DNA of 34,191 nt from Promethearchaeota archaeon (lineage in GTDB: Archaea; Asgardarchaeota; Lokiarchaeia; Sigyniarchaeales; SOKP01). Numbering within the stretch: the first letter of the stretch is position 1; each line of letters opens with the position of its first letter. A model generated the notes under the pieces. The model did no database searches. It saw nothing but the letters and a program-made list of their open reading frames with translations, and was not told where the DNA came from. Shown piece by piece: positions 18,064-26,058 of this stretch. The stretch lies in contig JAEOSD010000009.1 in the NCBI GenBank assembly GCA_016840545.1, positions 1-34,191 of the forward strand, written 5' to 3'. The translations under genes were made by a program, and so were the position numbers.

Positions 18064-19803
18064 ATGGGTCTCAGTAAGTTTTGGGAGTTAGATTATAAAA
18101 AAGTACTTCTTTCTTACTTTTTAATATCTCTAATATCATCAATTTTAGAAATTATATTGACAGGTTCTTTTCAATGGAGTTTTCTAATAACTTACATCGG
18201 CATATTCTTTGTTGGGCATCATTTAAGAAGAGCGATAAATGAATTCTTCAAACAATTTCATATAAAAAAGGTTGTAAGGAATTTATTAACACCTTGGATA
18301 TTATTCGGACTTGTTTTTCTTTATGTACAGATTTATTTCATTTATCACTATTTAAGCTATCAAGAATATATCGGTTTTGGGACACTAGCAAGCTATATAG
18401 TATTTTTAGGTATTATAATTCTTACATTGATATCAATCAATCACATTATCAGAATAGTCGCAGTAGCTTTCCATAGAAGAAAGTCAGATTTATTTCCAAT
18501 AAATAGAGTAGAATATGCAGCTATGAAATATCTAAGTCAGGAAGAAAAGATGAAATTCGGTAAATTAAAAAATCGAATCAATGGCTTGCTAAATATTTTT
18601 ATACCAGAAGTTTATTTTAATGATGAGATTGCAGCTTCTTCAATATATCATTTATGTGGTATTCGACTAGCAGATATTAACGAAGAAAATATTGTTTCCT
18701 TAAATAATAAAGGAAAGGAAAAGGTTAAATTATGGAACGAGACTTTACAAAATCAAATAAAAAGATATAATAATGTTTTAAACAGTAGAGGGGTTTTAAT
18801 TAGATCCTTTATTGGATTATTACTTCTTAGTTTATTAAAAATTGTATTTGGAACATTTAGTTCAGAATCGCTTCGGGCTGAAGGTATTGAGAATTTCCTT
18901 GATTGTATTGCAGTTTTATTAATTGGAATAGGAATAAAGTACAAAAAAGAAAAACTGGTTAATATCATTTTAGTAATTTTAATGGCTTTTGCAGGTGGAA
19001 CAATAGTTTTTGAATCAATCATTTCTTTAATAACAGGTCCAGAATCTATTAAAATGCCTCAATTTGTTATATTTATTGCTGTGATATCTATATTTTTAAA
19101 CACTTATTTACGTACATTGAAGAATTTCGTGGGAAAAAAGAATAGAAATTCATCATTAGTCGCAAGCGCGATAGATTCAAGAGTAAATATATTAATCTCT
19201 ATTGGTATAATTCTAGGTGCCCTTCTTTCTGAATATGGGAAAACTCAAGGAATTCCATTTCTTTTTTATTTTGATCCAATTATAGCAATAGTAGTGAGTG
19301 TATTCATTTTTAGAGAAATTTTCGAAATTATTTTTGAATTTATAAAAGGAAAAGAAGAAGATATTGAATTTGAGAAGTTTCAAATGTCCTATGAAGAAAA
19401 TTTTAAGGAATACATTATAAAATGGATTTTATCTGTTTTTATTGATAATAACGGAAAAGAATTCACCTTAAACGAGCTTAACGAGAAATTTCAACTTTCC
19501 TTAAGAAAAAGTGAAGAAATTTATACAAGTTTATCGTATATTGGTCTTTATATATTTAAAGAAAATGGTATTAATTCTGTAGTTAAAAATCTAATAAATG
19601 ATGGTTTATTAAGTGAGAAAAAACATAATGCTATAAAAATGACCATAAAAGGTAAATATATGTACGAAAAATTTTATTCAGAACCATTAATGGAGGATAT
19701 AAAAGACCCATTTGATTTTTTCTTCGAACAAAATTATGATTTCGATAGTTTAAGAAATAGGAAGCAACTAATTTTACAAAAGTATGAGATAGAGTTAAAT
19801 TAA
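18064..19803 (+). CDS. CDF-like cation transporter with extra N-terminal membrane domain and winged-helix-like C-terminus
   Basis: This 579-residue membrane protein has about four predicted helices in residues 12-135, a soluble stretch of about 100 residues, then a six-helix block (about 240-428) that resembles cation diffusion facilitators. TM2 carries SLRAEGIENFLD, TM5 carries SLVASAIDSRVN and TM6 starts with DPIIAIVV. In canonical CDF proteins the TM2 and TM5 site is [HD]xxxD and HxxxD; here it reads E276xxxD280 and D371xxxN375. The C-terminal 150 residues look like a winged-helix or similar alpha/beta domain (LNELNEKFQLSL, NDGLLSEKK) instead of the usual ferredoxin-like CDF tail. The substrate, or whether it transports at all, is unclear. 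It is co-directional with the polyprenyl synthase (100-nt gap) and a 79-residue protein (32-nt gap). Confidence 0.65.
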   Translation: MGLSKFWELDYKKVLLSYFLISLISSILEIILTGSFQWSFLITYIGIFFVGHHLRRAINEFFKQFHIKKVVRNLLTPWILFGLVFLYVQIYFIYHYLSYQEYIGFGTLASYIVFLGIIILTLISINHIIRIVAVAFHRRKSDLFPINRVEYAAMKYLSQEEKMKFGKLKNRINGLLNIFIPEVYFNDEIAASSIYHLCGIRLADINEENIVSLNNKGKEKVKLWNETLQNQIKRYNNVLNSRGVLIRSFIGLLLLSLLKIVFGTFSSESLRAEGIENFLDCIAVLLIGIGIKYKKEKLVNIILVILMAFAGGTIVFESIISLITGPESIKMPQFVIFIAVISIFLNTYLRTLKNFVGKKNRNSSLVASAIDSRVNILISIGIILGALLSEYGKTQGIPFLFYFDPIIAIVVSVFIFREIFEIIFEFIKGKEEDIEFEKFQMSYEENFKEYIIKWILSVFIDNNGKEFTLNELNEKFQLSLRKSEEIYTSLSYIGLYIFKENGINSVVKNLINDGLLSEKKHNAIKMTIKGKYMYEKFYSEPLMEDIKDPFDFFFEQNYDFDSLRNRKQLILQKYEIELN

Positions 19804-19835
19804 TTAATCTAATTTTTCTTTATAGGTAGAAATAA

Positions 19836-20075
19836 ATGACTGGATTTAAGCTTCCATTATTTATGATATTTGGCAGAAGACCCGTGAAGTTCATACCTAC
19901 ACCTGATGGGGGTATGGACATTTTAGCTTTTGATTGGGAATCAGGTGAATTTGAAAGGGATGTAAGCTATTTAAGCAAACTTTTTAAACATTCGCCTGAA
20001 AGTGAAGAGGTTACTGAAGAAGAATTTGATTTGTATGTTAAAAAGTTATTAATTGAGATAAGAGAAAGGAAATAG
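19836..20075 (+). CDS. Small acidic protein of unknown function (79 aa)
   Basis: This protein has a hydrophobic/basic N-terminal segment (KLPLFMIFGRRPVKF), a short Gly-containing beta stretch (PDGGMDILAFDWESG), and an acidic helical tail (EEVTEEEFDLYVKKLLIEI). It lies 32 nt after the CDF-like gene on the same strand, with AGGTAG before the ATG, so co-transcription is likely. It converges on the IPK-IDI2 gene with a 22-nt gap. I do not recognise a family. The clean start, plausible ribosome site and composition support a real gene. Confidence 0.6.
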   Translation: MTGFKLPLFMIFGRRPVKFIPTPDGGMDILAFDWESGEFERDVSYLSKLFKHSPESEEVTEEEFDLYVKKLLIEIRERK

Positions 20076-20097
20076 TTTAAATGAATTATAAACCCTA

Positions 20098-21990
20098 TTA
20101 TTGGTTAGCCCATTTATACAAATCTCCTAAGAGGATACTTTTTTCTCTTTTATCTTTAAGATTTTCAATTTTATTTACGTTTATTAACCACATTACTGAC
20201 CGTAATTCGTGTTTTAATGTTCGAATTTCATTTATTGTATTAGTTATTGTTTCTTGTTTATAATCTTTCCAAGCAGATTTAAGGAATTTGTAAGCAAAAC
20301 CTCCTATATCCGCTCCTAAAACGATGCTTTTCGCAATATCAAGTCCCGTTCTTAACCCTCCTGTTGCAATTATAGGTTTTTTTGATGTGCTTCTGACATT
20401 TAAAATACTAATTGGAGTTGGTATCCCCCAATTTTTTAAAGTATCAGCAAGTTTTCTTGTATAATTTTCGTTATTAGCATTATTTCTAATAGATTCTATA
20501 CTAGTAAAATTTGTGCCTCCCATACCTCCTACGTCAAATCCATCAAAACCTAAAAGATCAAGTTGTAGGGCTAGATCACGGTTAAAACCTGTTCCAACTT
20601 CCTTAGCAATAATCGGAATCTTAAACTTTTCCCTTATTAATTTAAAATTATCATAAAAAGATGTATAATAAATATTGCCATTTTTTTGTACTAATTCATG
20701 TAGAGCATTAAAATGAATTGCCATAATATCAGCATTTATCATATCAATACATTTTTGGAATTCCTCTAATTGAAAATCATTAGAACTTATTTGTCCAATT
20801 CCAAGATTTCCAATAATAGGAATATTTGGTGCATATTCTCGAACTATTTGAAAAGAATCAATAGTTGATTGATTCTCTAATGCTATACGTTGGCTTCCGA
20901 CACTCATTATTACATTTTCTGATTCAGCGGCTTGTGCTAATATTTTATTAATTTTTTTAGATATTGGATGGCCACCAGTTATAGCAGCAATACAAATAGG
21001 AGCAGATACACTTTTGTTGAAAAAATTAGTTTCTAATTCAACATTATGCAATTCTATTTCAGGTAATGGATGATGTATTAAAATAATTTCATCAAAGTAA
21101 TTTTTAGTAGATTGTACATTATAATCTAATGGTATTGTTAAATGCTCTAATTTTCTGGTATGTATTGTTTGGGTATCGTCTTTCTCCTTAGATAAGCTAA
21201 TATTTGTGGAAACTATCTTTTGATTTTTTAAAGATTTTAAGATATAAGCTTTTTTTAAGCCATTAATAACTTGAACAGGAATATTTAATTCAGCAATTTG
21301 TTTTATAATTTCAAATTTTCTTCCGATTCCTCCTGTTACATCTATTTTATGTTCTAATTCAGCTAATTCTATACTTTTTAACTCTTCAAAATTAATTTCT
21401 GAAGCAAATTCAATATTATTTCCATCTTTTACATAAATCCCGTCTTTTTCAATAGCAAAAATAACCTTTGCCACTTCAAAATTCTTCAAAGTCTTACACA
21501 ATTCTAAAATTATGTCATCTCCAGAGATTATTGAAAAGGAACCATCTTTTTCTAGGATGATATCTCCATAGAGGATTGGTAAAATCCCTAACTTCAATGA
21601 AATCTCAATTGAATCAATAGAATTAAGTACAAATTGTTGAGATCGTTTAGTAAATATAGTAGAAGGCGAAATAGATAAAACTGGGTAATTCTTCTTTAAA
21701 AATTTATTTATTATTATTGTATTAAGTTGATTCATTATTTCATGAGTTTTAGAAAGTCCGAATACTTGATTTTTAATAGAGGTATTTAGTCCTTTAGATA
21801 ATTGATATTTTTTAGCAATTGGGTGACCAAATGAACCTCCACCATGAATCAAAACAATATTTTTATTACTTTCTATAATTTGTTCAATGCTACTGTTTAT
21901 AACATCTTCCCTTAATGAAAGAGGTTTGCTTTTATCAGTTATTAAGCTACCGCCTAATTTTAATAAGTAAATTGTATTATCTCTTTTCAC
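20098..21990 (-). CDS. Fusion: isopentenyl phosphate kinase + type 2 isopentenyl-diphosphate isomerase
   Basis: One 630-residue chain carries two consecutive pathway steps. Residues 1-262 are an amino-acid-kinase-fold IPK: KLGGSLITDK, the catalytic-His loop GGGSFGHP (H56) and ISGDD (about 155-159). IPK converts isopentenyl phosphate to IPP. After a polar linker of about 14 residues, residues 276-630 are an FMN-dependent IDI-2 that interconverts IPP and DMAPP: TRKLEHL, AITGGHP, SVGSQRIALEN, KEVGTGF, and the TGGLRTGLDIAKSIVLGAD phosphate-binding region. The conserved HxNxxQE motif reads HFNALHE, so the catalytic Gln is His431. The codon is CAT, one base from CAA. The start is GTG, 52 nt after the mevalonate kinase stop, within the same operon. 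Both domains are full length, with no internal stop or reinitiation signal seen. Confidence 0.94.
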   Translation of the reverse strand: MKRDNTIYLLKLGGSLITDKSKPLSLREDVINSSIEQIIESNKNIVLIHGGGSFGHPIAKKYQLSKGLNTSIKNQVFGLSKTHEIMNQLNTIIINKFLKKNYPVLSISPSTIFTKRSQQFVLNSIDSIEISLKLGILPILYGDIILEKDGSFSIISGDDIILELCKTLKNFEVAKVIFAIEKDGIYVKDGNNIEFASEINFEELKSIELAELEHKIDVTGGIGRKFEIIKQIAELNIPVQVINGLKKAYILKSLKNQKIVSTNISLSKEKDDTQTIHTRKLEHLTIPLDYNVQSTKNYFDEIILIHHPLPEIELHNVELETNFFNKSVSAPICIAAITGGHPISKKINKILAQAAESENVIMSVGSQRIALENQSTIDSFQIVREYAPNIPIIGNLGIGQISSNDFQLEEFQKCIDMINADIMAIHFNALHELVQKNGNIYYTSFYDNFKLIREKFKIPIIAKEVGTGFNRDLALQLDLLGFDGFDVGGMGGTNFTSIESIRNNANNENYTRKLADTLKNWGIPTPISILNVRSTSKKPIIATGGLRTGLDIAKSIVLGADIGGFAYKFLKSAWKDYKQETITNTINEIRTLKHELRSVMWLINVNKIENLKDKREKSILLGDLYKWANQ

Positions 21991-22042
21991 ATTTAATACC
22001 CATCAAAAAATTAAACATAATAATACATTAAAACATAATAAT

Positions 22043-23009
22043 TTAACCAATAGTTGTTTTCCATGTTGAAAAACCCTCCTTCTCAATAGCAGCCGAAACT
22101 TTATTTTGATTATCTTCATCTAAGGCTAAAGCTATTACTAATCCGCCTCGACCAGTCCCAGTCATTTTTGCTCCTATTGCTCCATTATTTAAGGCATGAT
22201 CTACAATTTTGTCATTAATCTCAGATGAAACTGATATTAATTGTAATAATTTATGATTTTGATTCATTAATTTTCCAACAGAGCTTCTATCACCTTTAAT
22301 TAATGCATTTTTTGCATTTTTTGCGATTTTTTCATATTTATTGAATATTTTATTAAACTTATTTGGATTTTCTTCTTTTAATTTACGAACATCTGCAACA
22401 ACCTCGGCTGTAGAAGCAGTGATGCCTGTATTTGCTATAATTAAATGCATTTTTTCTGCTGATTTAAGACGATCAATGGTGTTTTTACCACCACTTAAAT
22501 TTTTCACAAACCAAATTAATCCTCCATAGGTGGATGCAGTGTTATCAATGCCAGATGGAGTTCCATGGTATGCCATTTCACCTGCATAAGCTGCTTCATT
22601 TATTTTTTCATTATTTAAATTAAGATTAAATTCCTCACTAAGCGCACGAGCAAAAGAAGTACATTGAGCTGCAGAAGCTCCTACCCCACTTGCTGCTACT
22701 AAATCTCCTGTAAAAGTAATCTTAAGTTTATTATTAATAGTATTAATATTTAAGTATTTAATGACATTAAGAATAGCTTGCTGTGCTTCTTTAACCTTTT
22801 TATCCTTATAACCGGGTGTCGCTATTCTTTGGTCATCAACGGTCCATCCTTTGCCATCGACGGCTTTAACTGTAGCGACTGTTTTAGAGCCTATAGCAGA
22901 TGCAATTGCTGGAAGACCATAAACTACAAAATGATAGCGTTTATTCCCGAAATGGGAAGAAAAATTCGCCAAAAAGAATGGTCTTTCCATATCCTATTCC
23001 AGTTCCCAT
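22043..23009 (-). CDS. mvk: Mevalonate kinase (GHMP family) with an apparent N-terminal frameshift
   Basis: This enzyme phosphorylates mevalonate to mevalonate 5-phosphate. The body is convincing: GDLVAASGVGASAAQ (phosphate-binding motif), YHGTPSGIDNTASTYGG (catalytic Asp) and KMTGTGRGG near the C-terminus. The ORF track starts at 22990 with an unconvincing N-terminus. A better start is ATG 23009, preceded at 5 nt by AGGTGA. It reads MGTGIGYGKTILFGE, the expected GHMP first motif, but that frame hits TAA seven codons later, and the continuation HFVVYGLPAIASAI is in the other frame. Deleting one T from the T5 run (plus-strand A5 at 22960-22964) joins them into 321 residues with a 10-residue insert between GE and HFVVYG. 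Alternatively, 31 nt were inserted at that point. Either the gene is broken, or there is an assembly error or recoding. Confidence 0.9.
22960..22964 (-). other. Likely frameshift site in mevalonate kinase (homopolymer)
   Basis: The minus strand has a T5 run just after the codons for FGE. Removing one base restores a continuous reading frame from ATG 23009 to the stop at 22043, exactly 322 codons including the stop. The run is short for slippage but typical of long-read consensus errors. Confidence 0.6.
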
Positions 23010-23014
23010 AAATT

Positions 23015-23020
23015 TCACCT
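23015..23020 (-). promoter_or_regulatory. Shine-Dalgarno site selecting the mevalonate kinase start at 23009
   Basis: AGGTGA on the minus strand sits 5 nt before ATG 23009. The ORF-track start at 22990 has no comparable site. This supports translation entering in the frame that encodes GKTILFGE. Confidence 0.65.
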
Positions 23021-23065
23021 TTTCTACATAATTAGGTTATTTATTATTTATAAAAAAGTATAAAT

Positions 23066-23458
23066 TCAATCTAAAATTTCAACAGTTCCCTCAGAACCGT
23101 TTACTACAACTTCCTGTTCGTTTTTTATTAAGCTAATGTCAATCATATCTATACATGGAATTTCACTTATAATGCATCCCACCGCAACAATCGTATCAAT
23201 CTTTTCGTTAATTATAGCTAATGGAGCTGTATTATTCTTCTTCATTCGATACATAGTATAAGAACCCACAGTAGAACCTTTTCCAGTCGGAAATACTAGA
23301 ATTTTACCCGAAACAGATTGACCTTCTAATTCATGTCCAACTTCCACAACTATTCCAGTATCGGGATCTACGCCTCCATAAAACGAAATTCCGTCTTTGG
23401 TGACTATTGTTTTTCCTTTATTTTTCCCCTTATATATTTTTCTTCCACTTAACTTCAT
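23066..23458 (-). CDS. Phosphomevalonate dehydratase small subunit (aconitase X swivel domain)
   Basis: This 130-residue protein is the swivel-domain subunit of aconitase X (DUF126 type). Together with the large subunit it dehydrates mevalonate 5-phosphate to trans-anhydromevalonate 5-phosphate, the step that defines the archaeal mevalonate pathway. Conserved stretches are GGVDPDTGIVVEVGH, the Ser-containing loop FPTGKGSTVGSY (about residues 57-68) and NEKIDTIVAVGCIISEIPCID. Its ATG overlaps the TGA of the large-subunit gene (ATGA), with a GAGGAGG ribosome site inside the large-subunit 3' end. This translational coupling suits a 1:1 complex. Some bacterial AcnX proteins carry both parts in one chain; here they are separate, as in other archaea. 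Confidence 0.93.
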   Translation of the reverse strand: MKLSGRKIYKGKNKGKTIVTKDGISFYGGVDPDTGIVVEVGHELEGQSVSGKILVFPTGKGSTVGSYTMYRMKKNNTAPLAIINEKIDTIVAVGCIISEIPCIDMIDISLIKNEQEVVVNGSEGTVEILD

Positions 23459-24648
23459 TTTATAGCCTCCTCAACACACTCTTCAATTTTTCCTATTTTT
23501 ACTTTAAATTTATTCTTTGCACGACCATAATAACATGCTTTTGCGGAGTCAACCATTATTCCCTTGAAACGTCCTTTAATTGGGGCTACAACGCAGCAAG
23601 TATCTGCTGCAAATTTTGCTCCTGCCACTTCAATTATTTTAGAATAACCAACTTCATCTGCAATTCTCTTGGTTGGACGAGCAGTGGTTATCCAAAATTC
23701 TTTCTTTACTTTCTTTCCCTTTAACAATTTTGCAATTGTAGCAATTTCATGTATTGAAGCGTGAGGACAACCAATACTTACAAAATCAATTTCAAGATGA
23801 TCGTCTATAAGCTCAGCACGTGCTTTATCTAGATCGCTTTGATTAATGTCAAAAACGATATCGCTTGGTTTAGGGTATGTATCGAATTCTGGAGTTATTC
23901 TTTCCATGTGGAATAGTGCAGTTCCACCATATGTAGCAACGGAAGCACAAAATGACTTGAGTTCTTCAATTGAAGCAGAAGGGATACCTGTTATGTATGG
24001 TATTTTTTTGCCTAATTTAACTAATTTATCCCCTATTACTTTTCCTAAAACTCCAAATTCATCGGTTCCTTTAACTGGAGCGTTAACTTTAATTAAAACT
24101 TCCCCTTGACGATTTTTATCCAAATGATACCCATATCTAGGCGTTATTCCGGTCAAAGCTGATGCTAGAGCACTTGGGCCGCCTTCACGATTAGTTCGAG
24201 CACCAATAACAGAATTAGCATAACATACCGCGCTGCTTTCAGCCCATGCAAGATGCTGACCATAATGAGGCGTATTACCAATTAAGTAAGGCGTACAAGA
24301 ACAGGTTGTAATTATCCCCATTTTAGCAAAAGCATCGAGAGCGCGATTTTGATTCTTCGCAAATTCTTCATCAATACCTAATGCTCGCCAATTTTCACGA
24401 TCCATTCCTGCCGGATTTAATGTAGTTAAGACTCTAACCTTTCCATCTTCTGCCATCTCGCTTAAGAATTCCAATCCTGCTTCTCCAAGATTGTCATAGG
24501 ACACACCTGCGATCTGAACACCCACCACATCAATCATATCTTCAGCTTCAAATATTTCACCAAGTGTGGTTAAAATTTCCATTGATTTTTGGGTGGCCTT
24601 TCCATATTTACCATCCAACATATCTTGCTCTTCAAAAGTTAATTTCAT
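23455..24648 (-). CDS. Phosphomevalonate dehydratase large subunit (aconitase X catalytic domain)
   Basis: This catalytic subunit of aconitase X has the expected order: FEEQDMLDGKYG at the start, TTLNPAGMDRENW (about 91-103), a cysteine-rich TTCSCTPYLIGN, CYANSVIGARTNREGGPSAL, SIGCPHAS and a late CCVVAPIKGR. The dispersed cysteines are candidates for iron-sulfur cluster ligands. It acts with the small subunit to form trans-anhydromevalonate 5-phosphate. The ORF track starts at TTG 24663, but that codon overlaps the GGAGGT ribosome site. The ATG at 24648 has ideal 7-nt spacing and gives MKLTFEEQ, about 397 residues. It lies 18 nt after the UbiD-family gene in the same operon, so the dehydratase and decarboxylase are made together. 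Confidence 0.94.
   Translation of the reverse strand: MKLTFEEQDMLDGKYGKATQKSMEILTTLGEIFEAEDMIDVVGVQIAGVSYDNLGEAGLEFLSEMAEDGKVRVLTTLNPAGMDRENWRALGIDEEFAKNQNRALDAFAKMGIITTCSCTPYLIGNTPHYGQHLAWAESSAVCYANSVIGARTNREGGPSALASALTGITPRYGYHLDKNRQGEVLIKVNAPVKGTDEFGVLGKVIGDKLVKLGKKIPYITGIPSASIEELKSFCASVATYGGTALFHMERITPEFDTYPKPSDIVFDINQSDLDKARAELIDDHLEIDFVSIGCPHASIHEIATIAKLLKGKKVKKEFWITTARPTKRIADEVGYSKIIEVAGAKFAADTCCVVAPIKGRFKGIMVDSAKACYYGRAKNKFKVKIGKIEECVEEAIK
23466..23472 (-). promoter_or_regulatory. Shine-Dalgarno site (GAGGAGG) for the AcnX small subunit
   Basis: GAGGAGG lies within the end of the large-subunit gene, 7 nt before the overlapping ATGA start of the small subunit. It indicates efficient coupled translation of the two subunits. 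Confidence 0.65.
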
Positions 24649-24655
24649 TTTCATT

Positions 24656-24661
24656 ACCTCC
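24656..24661 (-). promoter_or_regulatory. Strong Shine-Dalgarno site (GGAGGT) fixing the AcnX large-subunit start
   Basis: GGAGGT lies between the UbiD-type stop and the AcnX gene, 7 nt before ATG 24648 but only 1 nt before ATG 24654. It overlaps the upstream part of the ORF-track frame, so the track's TTG start is unlikely. Confidence 0.7.
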
Positions 24662-24666
24662 AAAAA

Positions 24667-25977
24667 TTAAAGATATTTATTTATGTCAATTTTAGGAAAT
24701 TTGGCTAAGTCAAAACTCTTACCCTTAGTAACAAGTGGTTTTGTGAAATCAAAGCCAATTTTCGTAGTCATTTTTGTGCCCGGTTCAGCACTTGGATCTA
24801 AACTACTACCCGGTTCTTTATCTTTAATTACCATTCTTAAATCTCCTTGAAAACGAGTTGCCATTGCCCATTCCACGGATAATGGGTCATAGATATCAAT
24901 ATCTTTATCTACAACAAAGACATGTTTACAGCTACTATGACCCGCAAAAGTGCCATAAATTGCTTTTTTACCATCCTCTTCTGAAGATTTGTCAATTTTT
25001 ACAATGGCATGAAGCCATGAGCATCCTCCCGGATTAATGTTTACATCTAGACATTTTACGCCTGATTCATTCACTTTATTAAAAATGGTTGGCTCACGGG
25101 GCATTCCCATTAAAATCTTATGCTCTAGGGCACCTGGTAATAATGCTTGCCAAATTGCATCTTTTCTATGTGTGATTTTCTTAACTTCAAAAACAGGTTC
25201 ATCTCTCACTACATCATATGTTTCAGTTAAATCAACAAAAGGTCCCTCAGCATGTCTTTCTTCCGAAAATACTCGCCCCTCTAAAACAAATTCAGCTTCT
25301 GCAGGAATTAGTAAATCAACAGAATTTGCCTTAACAAGTTTAATTGGTTCTAATGCATTAGCAATTGTCAATTCATCAACCCCAATATCAACAGAAGTAG
25401 CTCCAGCAATAAGAATGTTTGGAGAATTCCCTATACAAAAAGCTACGTCCAATTCACCATTCTTTTCTAAAAATTTGTAAAAGTGGCGTCCTTTTACTAT
25501 TCTAGTCGTAAATTTTTCTTTAGAAATCTGCATAGCTCTATGAAAGTCCAAATTTTGCCCATAGTCAGGATCCTTAGTGACAACTACAGCTGAACTTATA
25601 TAATTCCCACCATCCTTTTCACAGTGGAATAATATTGGAAGTTTATCTAAATCTACATTTGATTCGACCACTTCTTGGCAGGGGGCCTTTGATATAACCT
25701 CAGGTTCTTTTCTTTCTTTAATCGCTTTAGAAAGCATAGGAATAAGATCTGCTGGAGTCACACCGAAATATGAAGCAATTACATTTTTAGTACAAAACAT
25801 ATTGCCAACTACTCGGAACTCAGATTCATTGACATTATTAAACAATACGGGGGTTGGCTCTAATTCTTTTAAAATACCTGAAATCTCTAATTTCTTTGAA
25901 ATATCAACATTTACTTTTTTAAGAAGTCCGCTTTCTTCAATTTTATTTAAATATTGTCTAAATCCCAAATTTATCAA
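24667..25977 (-). CDS. UbiD-family decarboxylase, probable trans-anhydromevalonate 5-phosphate decarboxylase
   Basis: This 436-residue member of the prenyl-FMN-dependent UbiD family is predicted to decarboxylate trans-anhydromevalonate 5-phosphate to isopentenyl phosphate. UbiD signatures include the central AEAEFVLEGRV and EGPFVDLTETYDV with its Glu/Asp cluster, the KITHRKDAIWQALLPG segment, and the C-terminal YDPLSVEWAMATRFQGD. It is shorter than E. coli UbiD (near 500), as expected for archaeal members. The assignment to this pathway rests on context: it is directly upstream of both AcnX subunits, close to HMG-CoA reductase and divergent ubiX, and no mevalonate-5-diphosphate decarboxylase or phosphomevalonate kinase is present. 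The start is TTG, and the protein begins INLGFRQYLNKIEE, matching the usual family N-terminus. Confidence 0.92.
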   Translation of the reverse strand: MINLGFRQYLNKIEESGLLKKVNVDISKKLEISGILKELEPTPVLFNNVNESEFRVVGNMFCTKNVIASYFGVTPADLIPMLSKAIKERKEPEVISKAPCQEVVESNVDLDKLPILFHCEKDGGNYISSAVVVTKDPDYGQNLDFHRAMQISKEKFTTRIVKGRHFYKFLEKNGELDVAFCIGNSPNILIAGATSVDIGVDELTIANALEPIKLVKANSVDLLIPAEAEFVLEGRVFSEERHAEGPFVDLTETYDVVRDEPVFEVKKITHRKDAIWQALLPGALEHKILMGMPREPTIFNKVNESGVKCLDVNINPGGCSWLHAIVKIDKSSEEDGKKAIYGTFAGHSSCKHVFVVDKDIDIYDPLSVEWAMATRFQGDLRMVIKDKEPGSSLDPSAEPGTKMTTKIGFDFTKPLVTKGKSFDLAKFPKIDINKYL

Positions 25978-26058
25978 CTCAAATCATTTTTTATAATGAT
26001 AGTATTACAAATAATAAAGGTTTTAACTAGAGAAGTTTATGAACCACTTTTTATAAAA

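Noticed and set aside
23407-23724. 105-aa plus-strand ORF over the AcnX genes
   Set aside because: Antisense shadow of the AcnX subunits; Phe/Cys/Tyr-rich translation typical of reversed coding strand.
24654-24663. TTG 24663 or ATG 24654 as the AcnX large-subunit start
   Set aside because: Both overlap or crowd the GGAGGT ribosome site; ATG 24648 has correct spacing and the normal family N-terminus.
25037-25480. 147-aa plus-strand ORF over the UbiD-type gene
   Set aside because: Ser/Thr/Pro-rich antisense shadow; the minus-strand protein has clear family motifs.
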